Source: JBNAVJ01 sp049700455 (GTDB lineage: Bacteria; Bacteroidota; Ignavibacteria; Tepidaquicellales; Tepidaquicellaceae). Taken from it: a stretch of 64,000 bases of DNA. Under the pieces are notes generated by a model. It did no database searches. It was not told the origin of the DNA and was given only the letters and a program-made list of their open reading frames with translations. Below, piece by piece: positions 35,405-44,916 of the stretch. Both the position numbers and the translations under genes were made by a program. How positions within the stretch are numbered: position 1 is the first letter of the stretch; each line of letters starts with the position of its first letter. Location: positions 57,018-121,017 of the forward strand of contig JBNAVJ010000007.1 of assembly GCA_049700455.1 (NCBI GenBank), in the 5' to 3' direction.

Positions 35405-36193
35405 ATGGATTTAGGAGACAACAACATTAAGGAAGTGCTTGAGGAGTCAACACAAAAATCAAGCCCAAAAGATTATTGGGCACAACTTGATGAATTTCAG
35501 GGCCCTCTCGATATACTTTTACATTTTGTAAAAGAGGAAGAACTTAACATTTATGATATACCAATTGCAAAAATTACAAAAGATTTTCTGGATTATATTG
35601 ATTATATGCATTCTCTCGACATTGAGGTTGCTGGCGAATTTTTGCTTATGGCTTCTGAACTAATGAAAATCAAGGCACGAATGCTTTTACCACGCGAAGA
35701 GGAAGGCGACAAAGAAATCGAAGAAGATCCAAGATTAACTCTGGTTCGTAAGTTGTTAGAATATAAGAGATTCAAGGATGTAAGTCTTGAGTTATCATTA
35801 TTGGAAGATAATGCACGAAAACAATATTTTCGAGGGTTTTATAAATACGACGAAAAATTTTATGAATATAATGTAACCGAAGATTATAGTCTAAAAAATC
35901 TTACTATTTATAATCTCATTTCTAATCTTAAGCAAACTCTTCTAAATCTTAAACCGGGAACCATACACCCCATTGAACTACTTACTGTTACCCCTGACAT
36001 TCAGAGAGAATTCCTGATAGAATTCTTGCAGAAAAGAAGTGAAATAGATTTTTCAGAACTTATAGCCCAAATGGATGAAAAACTTTTGATTATTTGTACT
36101 TTTCTTGCAATACTGCAACTTGCTCTTGATGGGTTCTTGAAAATTGAGATTCTTGATAAACCAACAAACTTTAAAATAGTACGTTTTACCTGA
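35405..36193 (+). CDS. scpA: Segregation and condensation protein A (kleisin)
   Basis: A 262-residue kleisin that bridges the Smc ATPase heads and binds ScpB. The N-terminal FQGPLDILLHFVKEEELNIYDIPIAKIT and GEFLLMASELMKIKARMLLP blocks are diagnostic, and the C-terminal winged-helix segment (about 195-255) is present. Its TGA is immediately followed by the TTG start of scpB with no spacing, so the pair is translationally coupled. Confidence 0.94.
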   Translation: MDLGDNNIKEVLEESTQKSSPKDYWAQLDEFQGPLDILLHFVKEEELNIYDIPIAKITKDFLDYIDYMHSLDIEVAGEFLLMASELMKIKARMLLPREEEGDKEIEEDPRLTLVRKLLEYKRFKDVSLELSLLEDNARKQYFRGFYKYDEKFYEYNVTEDYSLKNLTIYNLISNLKQTLLNLKPGTIHPIELLTVTPDIQREFLIEFLQKRSEIDFSELIAQMDEKLLIICTFLAILQLALDGFLKIEILDKPTNFKIVRFT

Positions 36194-37027
36194 TTGGAAA
36201 CGCCAGGAATAAAAAATATAGTCGAAGCTATTTTGTTTGCATCAGAAAATGAAATGACACTCAAAGAGATTAAAGATATTCTTGATGCAATGAAAATTGA
36301 TATTACCCTGACTGAAATTGAACAATATATTAACATATTAAATCAGGAGTACGATAAAAACAATAATGCATTTCATATTATCGATATTGCGGGAGGATAT
36401 CAGTTTGCCACAAGGAAACAATATGCAGGTTTTATAGGTAAACTACATACAGAAGCGCATAGGAAAAAACTTTCACCATCAGCACTTGAGACTCTGGCAA
36501 TAATAGCTTACAAGCAACCAATAACTCGTGCTGAAATTGAATTTATTCGGGGAGTTAATGTTGATTATATTGTAAACTCCCTTCTTGAAAGGGACTTGAT
36601 AACAATAAAAGGGCGCGCACAGGGACCTGGCAGGCCTATACTTTATGGTACTACAAATAACTTTCTGAAAGTACTTGGTTTAAACTCCCTTGATGACTTA
36701 CCTCGTCTACGTGAAATAAATGAAATTCTTAAGGAAGATAAAATTGAAGGCATTACCGAAGAAGATATTGATTTATTTAATTCAATAAATTACCCTAAGG
36801 TAACTGAACCAGAGGATTTACTAAATAAAGAATCTAATGAAAGTCAGACACAGGAAAGGACAGGTGCAACATTACTTACTCTATCATACGAAGAGGAAAA
36901 CGCCATTAATGCTACAAGTACCACCTCGGAACAGAACAATCAACCATCAGGAACTAATAATAATATAACAGAAGAAAAAAACAACTTAGAAAATATCTCT
37001 GGAGAATCTAACAGAAAGGATGAATAG
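36194..37027 (+). CDS. scpB: Segregation and condensation protein B
   Basis: A 277-residue partner of ScpA. Two winged-helix units cover about residues 5-170: IVEAILFASENEMTLKEI, SALETLAIIAYKQPITRAEIEFIRGVN and GRAQGPGRPILYGTT. The final 75 residues are rich in Asn, Ser, Thr and Glu and look disordered. The start is TTG directly after the scpA stop; no ATG fits the conserved N-terminus. Confidence 0.93.
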   Translation: METPGIKNIVEAILFASENEMTLKEIKDILDAMKIDITLTEIEQYINILNQEYDKNNNAFHIIDIAGGYQFATRKQYAGFIGKLHTEAHRKKLSPSALETLAIIAYKQPITRAEIEFIRGVNVDYIVNSLLERDLITIKGRAQGPGRPILYGTTNNFLKVLGLNSLDDLPRLREINEILKEDKIEGITEEDIDLFNSINYPKVTEPEDLLNKESNESQTQERTGATLLTLSYEEENAINATSTTSEQNNQPSGTNNNITEEKNNLENISGESNRKDE

Positions 37028-37029
37028 TT

Positions 37030-37794
37030 ATGGCACAGCAATCCAATAACTCAAATTTGATGAGACTAAACAGGTTTATTAGCAATTACACAAAATTAAG
37101 TAGGCGCAAAGCTGATGAATATATAAGAGAAGGAAGAATAACTATTAATAATATTACTGTTTCTGACTTTGGGATTAAGATTGACCCCAAAAAAGATGTG
37201 GTGGCAGTGGATGGTGAAGTAATCAAAGCTAAAAGGAGAAAAAATATATATATTGTTCTTTACAAACCCGAGAAAACCCTCACTACTGTAAAAGACAATA
37301 AAGGTCGAACAACAGTCCTTGATTTTATCGATATTAAAGAAAAAATTTTCCCTATTGGGAGACTTGATTATGAGACAACAGGAGTAGTGCTTCTTACAAA
37401 TGATGGTGATTTTGCTAATTTGCTTATGCATCCAAGATATGAAATTGAAAAAAAATACTATGCGGAACTTTCAAAGCCTCTCAGTATCGTACACAGAGAA
37501 AAGTTGACCCGGGGTATTATGCTTGATAACCAAAAAACAAAACCCTGCAAGATATACTTCCCCTATGAAAAAAACTACCAGGTTGTAGAAATCATTCTCA
37601 CCGAAGGCAGAAACAGGCAGGTTCGTAGGATGTTTCAGCAATTCGGTTATTTTGTAAAAAAACTGCACCGAGTTAGCTATGGCTCAATTGACCTGACGGG
37701 CCTTGAACCTGGCCAATGGAGATACCTTACAAAAGAAGAAGTGGGTTATTTTCTGAAAAATAAACCAGAAGGCTTTAGTAATGAATCAGATTGA
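37030..37794 (+). CDS. rluB: 23S rRNA pseudouridine synthase, RsuA/RluB family
   Basis: A 254-residue enzyme with an S4 RNA-binding domain (LNRFISNYTKLSRRKADEYIREGRI, about 12-70) and an RsuA-type catalytic domain. The catalytic Asp is in GRLDYETTGVVLLTNDGD, and TEGRNRQVRRMFQQFGY is the family RNA-contacting motif. The scp-rluB linkage is widely conserved and supports RluB (23S position 2605 class) rather than RsuA or RluE, though this is not proved. It starts 2 bases after scpB and overlaps lysS by 14 bases. Confidence 0.9.
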   Translation: MAQQSNNSNLMRLNRFISNYTKLSRRKADEYIREGRITINNITVSDFGIKIDPKKDVVAVDGEVIKAKRRKNIYIVLYKPEKTLTTVKDNKGRTTVLDFIDIKEKIFPIGRLDYETTGVVLLTNDGDFANLLMHPRYEIEKKYYAELSKPLSIVHREKLTRGIMLDNQKTKPCKIYFPYEKNYQVVEIILTEGRNRQVRRMFQQFGYFVKKLHRVSYGSIDLTGLEPGQWRYLTKEEVGYFLKNKPEGFSNESD

Positions 37795-39355
37795 ACAAAA
37801 TGATTTAATCAAACGAAGACTTGAAGAACTTAACGAGATAAGGATTATGGGTATTAATCCATATCCTTATCGTTATGAAGTTACTTCAGTATCAAATGAA
37901 ATTATCCATAATTTTAAAGATCCCCAGACTGAAGAAGAAAAAGAATCTCTCAAGGGAAAAATAGTTTCTGTTGCCGGTCGTATTATGTCCAAGCGGAAGA
38001 TGGGTAAAGCAACGTTCTGTCATATAAAGGATGAAGGGGGTAAAATACAACTTTATTTCAGGAAAGATGATATAGGAGAACGTTTATACAACCTTCTTAA
38101 ATTACTTGATATAGGAGATATAATTGGAGCAAAGGGTTTTGTCTTCAGAACAAAAACTGGAGAAGTTTCAATTCACGTAATTGAATTTACTTTGTTGTCA
38201 AAATCCATCTATCCCCTTCCCGTAGTAAAAGAGGAAATTTTACCCACAGGAGAAAAGATTATTCACGATGCTTTTGCAGATATAGAGCTTCGTTATCGTC
38301 AGAGATATATAGATTTGATTGTAAACGACAGGGTAAAAGAAACTTTCATTAACAGGACAAAGATTATTAAGTCTATCAAAAATACTTTAGAAGAATACGG
38401 ATTCTTTGAAGTTGAAACCCCTACTTTACAAACTGTTTATGGAGGTGCCAATGCAAGACCATTTATTACACACCATAATGCTCTTGATATTGATTTATAC
38501 CTGCGAATCTCAAATGAATTATTCCTAAAAAGACTAATCGTAGGTGGGTTTAACAAAGTTTATGAATTTGTAAAAGACTTTAGAAATGAAGGTATTGATC
38601 GCACGCACAATCCAGAATTTACTCAGGTTGAATGGTACCAGGCTTATGGAGATTATTACGATAGTATGAACCTTTTTGAGGAAGTGGTTGAAAAAGCCTG
38701 TCTCGCTGTACATCAATCCACTGTTATCGAATATCAGGGAACAACAATAGATTTCAAAAGACCCTGGAAACGTATAAAAATGACGGATGCAATACTTGAA
38801 AAAACTGGCATAGATGTAATAAAAGCCACTCGCAAAGAACTTATTGATTTTATGGAAAAACATGGAATCGAAATAGACAAAAAGATTGTTCATAATAAAG
38901 GATTACTCATTGCAATTCTTTTTGAAGAAGTTTGCGAAGAGGATTTGGTTCAGCCCGTTTTTGTAATGGATCATCCCATAGATACAACACCTCTTTGTAA
39001 ACCTCTGAGAACTTACACAACGGAACAGCTTGCTGAAATGAAAAACAATCCTGAACAAGTGATACTTGTTGAAAGATTTGAACCATATATTTACAGATGG
39101 GAAATGGGGAATTCATATTCAGAGTTGAATGACCCTATACTTCAGAGAAAGCTTCTTGAAGAACAGGTTGAACGTGGTCGTGGTGGAGAAGAAGAGACCC
39201 ATCCAATGGATGAAGATTTTGTAAGAGCTATTGAAGTTGGTATGCCCCCCACAACTGGAGTTGGATTAGGAGTGGATAGACTCGTGATGCTCCTTACTGA
39301 TTCAACAAATATCAGAGATGTAATACTTTTTCCTTTAATGAAACCTTTGACATAA
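37781..39355 (+). CDS. lysS: Lysyl-tRNA synthetase, class II
   Basis: A 524-residue cytosolic synthetase. An N-terminal OB-fold anticodon domain (about 65-150, SVAGRIMSKRKMGKATF) precedes the class II core: motif 1 near ETPTLQTVYGGANARPF, motif 2 FRNEGIDRTHNPEFTQVEWYQ, and motif 3 GVGLGVDRLVMLLTDS. It begins inside the end of rluB (14-base overlap), so it is coupled to the scp-rluB unit. Confidence 0.97.
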   Translation: MNQIEQNDLIKRRLEELNEIRIMGINPYPYRYEVTSVSNEIIHNFKDPQTEEEKESLKGKIVSVAGRIMSKRKMGKATFCHIKDEGGKIQLYFRKDDIGERLYNLLKLLDIGDIIGAKGFVFRTKTGEVSIHVIEFTLLSKSIYPLPVVKEEILPTGEKIIHDAFADIELRYRQRYIDLIVNDRVKETFINRTKIIKSIKNTLEEYGFFEVETPTLQTVYGGANARPFITHHNALDIDLYLRISNELFLKRLIVGGFNKVYEFVKDFRNEGIDRTHNPEFTQVEWYQAYGDYYDSMNLFEEVVEKACLAVHQSTVIEYQGTTIDFKRPWKRIKMTDAILEKTGIDVIKATRKELIDFMEKHGIEIDKKIVHNKGLLIAILFEEVCEEDLVQPVFVMDHPIDTTPLCKPLRTYTTEQLAEMKNNPEQVILVERFEPYIYRWEMGNSYSELNDPILQRKLLEEQVERGRGGEEETHPMDEDFVRAIEVGMPPTTGVGLGVDRLVMLLTDSTNIRDVILFPLMKPLT

Positions 39356-39367
39356 TCTTTGCTCACT

Positions 39368-40348
39368 ATGAAGTACTGTAACAATGTTCTTGACTTAATT
39401 GGAAAAACACCCCTTGTAAAAATTTCCAGACTTACTAATGGAATAAAGGCACAGGTATTTGCTAAACTTGAATCCTGCAACCCTGGTGGTAGCGTGAAAG
39501 ACAGAATAGGGCTGGCTATAATAGAAAAAGCGGAAAGAGACGGTATTCTCAAAACAGGTTCAACAATAGTTGAAGCCACCAGTGGAAATACAGGAATAGG
39601 TCTTGCGCTGGCTGCAGCAGTAAAAGGCTATAAAACTATTATAGTTGTTACTGATAAAACCAGTACAGAAAAAAGAAACTATTTAAAAGCACTTGGTGCA
39701 GAAGTAATTGTTGTTCCAAAAACTGCTTCCTCTGATTCTGAAGACTATTATCTTAATAAAGCAAAGTCCATTGCCTCTGCTATCCCTAATTCTTTTTTTG
39801 CTTCACAGTACACAAACCCCGCAAATCCGGAAATCCATTACTTTACAACCGGACCGGAAATCTGGAATGCAACTGATGGTAAAATTACTCACTTCGTAGC
39901 AGGTATAGGAACAGGTGGAACTATCACAGGTACAGCTAAATTTTTGAAAGAAAAAAATCCTGCTATTAAAATAATTGCCGCTGACCCGGTTGGTTCAATT
40001 GCAAAAGTTTATAAACAGACACGTAATACCCCGCCGTCCAGCCCATATCTTATAGAAGGAATAGGATTAGATATAATCCCTGAAATAGTAAATTTTGATT
40101 TAATTGATGAAATCATAGAAGTAAAAGATATAGATTCAATAAGGATGTGTCGTTTATTATCTCGACGGGAGGGTATTTTTTGCGGTGCCTCAAGTGGAAC
40201 CATTGCTAAAGTTGCTATAGATATCGCTGGAACCCTTGATGAAAATAGTGTAGTTGTATTTATGGTTTGTGATACTGGTGAAAGATATTTAACCAAGTAT
40301 CATAATGAGGAATGGCTTAAAACAAATTTCCCGGATGATGAAGTTTGA
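39368..40348 (+). CDS. PLP-dependent cysteine synthase / cystathionine beta-synthase-like
   Basis: A 326-residue fold-type II PLP enzyme. The PLP lysine is in NPGGSVKDRIG, the substrate loop is EATSGNTGIGLAL, and GIGTGGTITG binds phosphate. Details such as VTDKTSTEKRNYL, YFTTGPEIWNATDGKI and YLIEGIGLDIIP resemble cystathionine beta-synthase more than CysK, but the C-terminal CBS regulatory domain is absent. I start at ATG 39368 rather than an upstream TTG. The gene overlaps a cystathionine-lyase-like gene, so it probably makes cystathionine from serine or acetylserine and homocysteine. Simple O-acetylserine sulfhydrylase activity is the alternative. Confidence 0.85.
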   Translation: MKYCNNVLDLIGKTPLVKISRLTNGIKAQVFAKLESCNPGGSVKDRIGLAIIEKAERDGILKTGSTIVEATSGNTGIGLALAAAVKGYKTIIVVTDKTSTEKRNYLKALGAEVIVVPKTASSDSEDYYLNKAKSIASAIPNSFFASQYTNPANPEIHYFTTGPEIWNATDGKITHFVAGIGTGGTITGTAKFLKEKNPAIKIIAADPVGSIAKVYKQTRNTPPSSPYLIEGIGLDIIPEIVNFDLIDEIIEVKDIDSIRMCRLLSRREGIFCGASSGTIAKVAIDIAGTLDENSVVVFMVCDTGERYLTKYHNEEWLKTNFPDDEV

Positions 40349-41477
40349 AACGAAAGCTATTCATATAGGACAGGAACCTGAACAAGTAACAGGTTCAATC
40401 ACTGTTCCTATTTTCCAGACTTCAACCTATGCCAATGAATCATTGGGTTTAACAAAGGGCTATGACTATGGTAGAACCATTAATCCAACACGCATAGCTC
40501 TGGAAAAAAATTTAGCATCATTGGAAAATGGTACTTTTTCAACTTGCTTTTCGTCAGGAATGGCAGCTATACATTCTATCCTTTCTATTTTCAAGCCTGG
40601 AGACCATATAATATGTTCAAGGAATCTTTATGGAGGTTCATACAGATTATTTGAAAACATTTTTACTACATATGGATTAATATTTGACTACGTTAACACT
40701 TCAATAGCAGAGGAAATTGAAAAATCTTTTAGAGTTAATACAAAACTCGTTTATATAGAAACCCCTACAAATCCTTTACTTGAAATCTCTGATATTGAGG
40801 CTATTGCAAAAATCTGTTCAAACTATAAAGCTTATTTATGCGTTGATAACACATTTTTAAGTCCATATTTTCAGACTCCGCTTGATTTCGGTGCTGATAT
40901 AGTAATACACAGCACTACTAAATATATTAATGGCCATTGTGATATTATTGGAGGGGTAGTGGTAACAAATAAAAAAGAAATTGATGAAAAACTTAAATTC
41001 TTCCAGAATTCAATTGGTGCTGTACCATCACCTTTTGACTGCTGGTTGACATTACGTTCTGTTAAAACCCTTGCACTCAGAATGATAGCACACAATAACA
41101 ACGCACTGCATATCTATGAATTCCTAAGAGATAATAAAAAAATTAAAAAAATTTATTATCCTGGTGACCCAGAACATCCCCTAAAAGCTGTAATAGAAAA
41201 ACAGATGCGAGGATATGGGGGAATTATCTCAATTGACCTTGGTTCAGCATCGTATGCGCAGGTATTTTGCAATAATCTACAAGTATTTTCAATTGCAGAA
41301 TCTCTTGGTGGTGTTGAATCTCTCGCGTGTCATCCTGCAACTATGACACACACTTCTATCCCTGAAGATGTTCGAAATAAAATTGGTATAACTAACGGAC
41401 TTGTGCGTTTATCTGTGGGTATTGAACATTACGAAGACCTTATAGCTGATATAGATTATGCGCTTTCTAAAATTTAG
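40338..41477 (+). CDS. Cystathionine gamma-lyase/gamma-synthase family PLP enzyme
   Basis: A 379-residue fold-type I enzyme of the Cys/Met metabolism family. The PLP lysine is in VIHSTTKYINGH, YDYGRTINPTR is the neighbouring-subunit loop, and ESLGGVESLACHPATMTH is the family C-terminal block. Start ATG 40338 (or 40335) overlaps the preceding gene by about 11 bases and matches the conserved MKFETKAIHIG; the frame stays open further upstream to 40305. Next to a CBS-like gene it is most likely a gamma-lyase that releases cysteine from cystathionine. Its end overlaps the PAP2 gene by 20 bases. Confidence 0.87.
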   Translation: MKFETKAIHIGQEPEQVTGSITVPIFQTSTYANESLGLTKGYDYGRTINPTRIALEKNLASLENGTFSTCFSSGMAAIHSILSIFKPGDHIICSRNLYGGSYRLFENIFTTYGLIFDYVNTSIAEEIEKSFRVNTKLVYIETPTNPLLEISDIEAIAKICSNYKAYLCVDNTFLSPYFQTPLDFGADIVIHSTTKYINGHCDIIGGVVVTNKKEIDEKLKFFQNSIGAVPSPFDCWLTLRSVKTLALRMIAHNNNALHIYEFLRDNKKIKKIYYPGDPEHPLKAVIEKQMRGYGGIISIDLGSASYAQVFCNNLQVFSIAESLGGVESLACHPATMTHTSIPEDVRNKIGITNGLVRLSVGIEHYEDLIADIDYALSKI

Positions 41478-42306
41478 AATATTTATTACCATCTTATCTA
41501 TTTCTTTATTATCTCAGTTTGGTACAGCTCAGGAAGTAATATTTCACAAATCTCCTACAGATACTTTTAATATTGATGAAAGTTTTTTTCTTAAAATTAA
41601 TTCAAGTCGATCTAAAATACTTGATTTTATAGTACCCACTCTTGATAAAACTGTTTTACCTGTAGCAATCACTTTACCAATTGCCTCTTTTGCGATATCA
41701 AGAGCTTCCAGCAATTCGTACAATGAAAACAGCGCTGTACTATTAGGGCTTTCAGAATTTACTTCCGCAACTATAACTTTTACATTGAAAAATATAGTCA
41801 AACGTCATAGACCATTTGTTAAATTCCCAAATTCATATTACAACAAAAACAATTCCCCTACGGATGAATTCTCCTTCCCTTCCGGTCACAGTTCAATAGC
41901 TTTTTCAATAGCCACACTTCTAACACTCAGATACCCTGATAAACCTTTGTTAATTGTAACATCCTATCTTTATGCAACAACTATTGCTTATGGGCGTGTG
42001 TATCTCGGTGTTCATTATCCTTCAGATGTTTTAGTAGGAGCATTAATTGGTAGTGTAAGTTCTGCGCTTATTTATTCACTCCGCAAGGAAATAATAACAA
42101 CAAAAAATTCTGTTTTTAATGAAAATGAGAAATTTACCGAAACTCAAGGTTCAATCAAGGCTGGCTATTTCCTGTTTGCTTTAGTTAGTACCGACGTGTT
42201 AAATTATTTTGTTTATAAAAACAAAATAAAACTTCTAAGGAGAACAACATTTTCATTATCTTCTGTATATCCGGAAACCCTACTAAATCTGAACATCAGC
42301 TTTTAG
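41458..42306 (+). CDS. PAP2-family phosphatase, exported
   Basis: A 282-residue membrane or periplasmic phosphatase with a signal peptide (to about GTAQ). The tripartite PAP2 site is complete: KNIVKRHRPF, FPSGHSSIAFS and GRVYLGVHYPSD, supplying the catalytic His pair. Several hydrophobic helices surround it. Likely substrates are lipid phosphates such as undecaprenyl pyrophosphate or phosphatidate. The start lies inside the end of the cystathionine-lyase gene. It is convergent with queE, 5 bases away. Confidence 0.88.
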   Translation: MRFLKFRIFITILSISLLSQFGTAQEVIFHKSPTDTFNIDESFFLKINSSRSKILDFIVPTLDKTVLPVAITLPIASFAISRASSNSYNENSAVLLGLSEFTSATITFTLKNIVKRHRPFVKFPNSYYNKNNSPTDEFSFPSGHSSIAFSIATLLTLRYPDKPLLIVTSYLYATTIAYGRVYLGVHYPSDVLVGALIGSVSSALIYSLRKEIITTKNSVFNENEKFTETQGSIKAGYFLFALVSTDVLNYFVYKNKIKLLRRTTFSLSSVYPETLLNLNISF

Positions 42307-42311
42307 TTTTT

Positions 42312-43052
42312 TTAAACTCCCCTCTTATTTCCCCATATTAAGATTTGAAGTCGTTCACAATAATTGAAATTATATTGCTTACATAAATTCACAATAAGTT
42401 TTCTTTTCAAGGATAAATCGCTGCGACTTATACCCTCCGGCATTAAATAAACTGTGTTATTTGGAAAATTTACTTTTTTTTGTATTTGTAAGATTTCACC
42501 AATATCTTTTTCAGAAGTAACTACAAATTTCCATTGTATATCATATATTTTTTGCCTGGCGCCAAGTTCATATTGTCTTAGAATATTGAAATTCAATCGG
42601 TTCTTGAGATGAAGTTTCTTAAATTTTTCATTTGAGGGAATAGAAGTTGCCAATTTTGGACTGATACTTATTAAATCAATAAATTTAACATACTCCCCAT
42701 ATCGAGTACCATTTGTTTCAAGTGTAACAAAAATTTTTTTGTCAAGTTTCTTAAGTGCCGAACACAACTCAATTAAACCAGTCCTCTGAAGTGTAGGTTC
42801 TCCACCGGTGATTACAACATCTGATGGATAAAATTCACGATATTGAGATATAATATATTCTATAGTTACCCTGCCAAGATTTTTAGAGTCTTCGGGACTC
42901 CAACTTGTATACGGTGTATCACACAAATTCCCCCCTACAAACTGACATCGTAGATTACAATAATTTGTTCTTATAAAAAAAGACGGGGTACCCGTCTTTT
43001 TCCCTTCGCCTTGAATAGAATAAAATAATTCTGATATGTTTAGACTGTGCAC
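42312..43052 (-). CDS. queE: 7-carboxy-7-deazaguanine synthase-like radical SAM enzyme, unusual Fe-S loop
   Basis: A 246-residue radical SAM protein of the queuosine pathway, converting 6-carboxytetrahydropterin to carboxy-deazaguanine. Family motifs FYSIQGEGKKTGTPSFFIR, CDTPYTSW and DVVITGGEPTLQ are clear. The cluster motif is abnormal: C-N-L-R-C is followed by seven residues before the third Cys (C-x3-C-x7-C instead of C-x3-C-x2-C). The nucleotide reading is in frame through the insertion. The start is GTG. It is the last gene of the Isc-led run; no other queuosine gene is near. Confidence 0.85.
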   Translation of the reverse strand: MHSLNISELFYSIQGEGKKTGTPSFFIRTNYCNLRCQFVGGNLCDTPYTSWSPEDSKNLGRVTIEYIISQYREFYPSDVVITGGEPTLQRTGLIELCSALKKLDKKIFVTLETNGTRYGEYVKFIDLISISPKLATSIPSNEKFKKLHLKNRLNFNILRQYELGARQKIYDIQWKFVVTSEKDIGEILQIQKKVNFPNNTVYLMPEGISRSDLSLKRKLIVNLCKQYNFNYCERLQILIWGNKRGV

Positions 43053-43056
43053 AATT

Positions 43057-43887
43057 TTATTTGATTTTTGCAGTCATAGGTCCTGCAAGATTCTGGAATT
43101 CTGTTAATACTACGTTTACTGAACCAATTATTATGCTAATAGATACTTTAACAGGAATTTTCCTTTCGTCATCCGAGACCCATACAACAATATCTTCTGC
43201 CTTTGATGACAAAACACCTTCTTTAACAAGTGGTTGAAACTTCATACACCTTATTTCCCCAGCGGGAACATCAAGAGTTTCACGACCAAGAAAAACAATT
43301 TTTAATGGGTAAACAACATCTTTATAAAAGCTATTAATAGTAACATTATCATTGATATTCATTTGTGAATAGTCAAGAGTTCTACAATAATATGCAGCAC
43401 TAATAGCATCCTGAACATATTTAGGGATAGTAAATTCACCCTCAAATTTCTTAGGATCAAACTCACCTGTAAAAGTTCTTACCTTCAGACTATCATGGTC
43501 GAAAATTGCCTCAAAATCCCTTTTGTAGTCTTTCCCTTCACGAATTCTCTGGTAATATCGCCAGGGAAATATTCCCTCCATATCCATAAAACATTGATAT
43601 CGCTCTTGAAATTTATAAACCCATTCAAAACTTGAATTTGAATTTACGCTCAGGTTAATACTATAGCAATTTCTACCATTAATAACTTTTGGTTCTGGTT
43701 CTATCTCAAGCACTGCGTTACCGGCAGTAACAAAACCGTATTTGATATCGTATGATAATTTCTCCCCTAACTTGAAGGCATTCTGCTCAATTTTACGATA
43801 ACCAGTATTTACCGTATCTTTGCTATAGGTGTTGTTAAATAGAATTAATGTTACTGTAAAAATAATAATGAGATATTTATAGTACAT
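43057..43887 (-). CDS. DUF3108 family exported protein
   Basis: A 276-residue protein with an N-terminal signal or anchor (about 4-20). FKLGEKLSYDIKYGFVTAGNAVLEI is the opening of DUF3108 and IVVWVSDDERKIPVKV is its conserved late strand. Such proteins are predicted periplasmic beta-rich factors of unknown function, often near envelope genes. It lies 4 bases before queE and 33 after the GT9 gene. Confidence 0.82.
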   Translation of the reverse strand: MYYKYLIIIFTVTLILFNNTYSKDTVNTGYRKIEQNAFKLGEKLSYDIKYGFVTAGNAVLEIEPEPKVINGRNCYSINLSVNSNSSFEWVYKFQERYQCFMDMEGIFPWRYYQRIREGKDYKRDFEAIFDHDSLKVRTFTGEFDPKKFEGEFTIPKYVQDAISAAYYCRTLDYSQMNINDNVTINSFYKDVVYPLKIVFLGRETLDVPAGEIRCMKFQPLVKEGVLSSKAEDIVVWVSDDERKIPVKVSISIIIGSVNVVLTEFQNLAGPMTAKIK

Positions 43888-43920
43888 AAGAGTTATTTTA
43901 GTTTTTTTACTTCAAAAGGT

Positions 43921-44916
43921 TCAATTTGTTCCTGAATATAACTTTTGAAACGCATTAAAAATATCAGATGGCTTTATCGTGTTCATATCATCATCTACTA
44001 ACGGAGTTAGTATAATACATTCTTTCGATAGCGGCTTCCATCGTTCAGGATTCATAGGTTTTGATTGAGGATATAAGCCTATTATTTTCTTATTCAATGC
44101 TCCAGCTATATGGATTGGACCTGTTGAATTAGAAATGAAAACCTCACAGTTGCTTATCAACACTACTAACTCCCTGAGCGTAAATTTACCACTCAAATTA
44201 TACACTCTTTCACCTTTTATAATTATTTCTTCAATAAGTTTTCTTTCATCCTCAACCCCTGTTAAATATATACATAAACTCTTAAACTTTGTATGTATAT
44301 TTTCTATTAAGACCCTATAACTTCTTAGGGGCAAATCTTTTGCTGACCCACGACTTCCCGGGTGAACAATAATGTATCGTTGTTCAAGAGGAATTCCTTC
44401 TTTAAATAGTTTTTCCCTGACTGATTTTTTAGTCATCTCATCAGGCTGGAAAAAAAACTTTATTTCTCCCGGCACAAAGTTTTTATCTATTCGCTTAAGT
44501 AATTCAAGATTATACTCTGATTCATGTTTGATTGCATATTTTCTATGAAAATATACTCTTTTGTTAAACATCAATGAATACCACCTATATCCACTGCCAA
44601 GACGATATCGCACTTTAGCCATCAAAAGCAAAAAGGCAAGTTCAAATGTTGGATATACAACTATAGAAAGATCAGGATTTATTTTTTTTAACAAATTGAG
44701 TTTTTGACGGAAAGAAAAACCATTAGCAAAGCTTGCAACTTCATCAATGCCGGGATATCCTTTAACTAAATCTACAATATGGGGCTGAATAAGAAAGATT
44801 ATCTTACTGGAAGGGAAAATCTTTCTAAGTTCTGTAATAAGTGGCAGAGTTAAAACAACATCTCCAATATTATCAGTACGCGTTACAAGAATTTTTTTGA
44901 AATGTGCTTTTTCCAT
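43921..44916 (-). CDS. Glycosyltransferase family 9 (heptosyltransferase-like)
   Basis: A 331-residue GT-B enzyme related to WaaC/WaaF, which add heptose from ADP-heptose to the lipopolysaccharide core at the inner membrane. Motifs are ILVTRTDNIGDVVLTLPLI at the acceptor side, and IIVHPGSRGSAKDLP and SNSTGPIHIAGALNKKIIGLY at the donor side. A heptose epimerase gene (hldD) occurs 9 kb away. Its ATG abuts the ferredoxin stop. Confidence 0.88.
   Translation of the reverse strand: MEKAHFKKILVTRTDNIGDVVLTLPLITELRKIFPSSKIIFLIQPHIVDLVKGYPGIDEVASFANGFSFRQKLNLLKKINPDLSIVVYPTFELAFLLLMAKVRYRLGSGYRWYSLMFNKRVYFHRKYAIKHESEYNLELLKRIDKNFVPGEIKFFFQPDEMTKKSVREKLFKEGIPLEQRYIIVHPGSRGSAKDLPLRSYRVLIENIHTKFKSLCIYLTGVEDERKLIEEIIIKGERVYNLSGKFTLRELVVLISNCEVFISNSTGPIHIAGALNKKIIGLYPQSKPMNPERWKPLSKECIILTPLVDDDMNTIKPSDIFNAFQKLYSGTN

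Noticed and set aside
39142..39579. 145-codon antisense frame across lysS and the CBS-like gene
   Set aside because: It is complementary to highly conserved coding sequence in both genes; no independent support.
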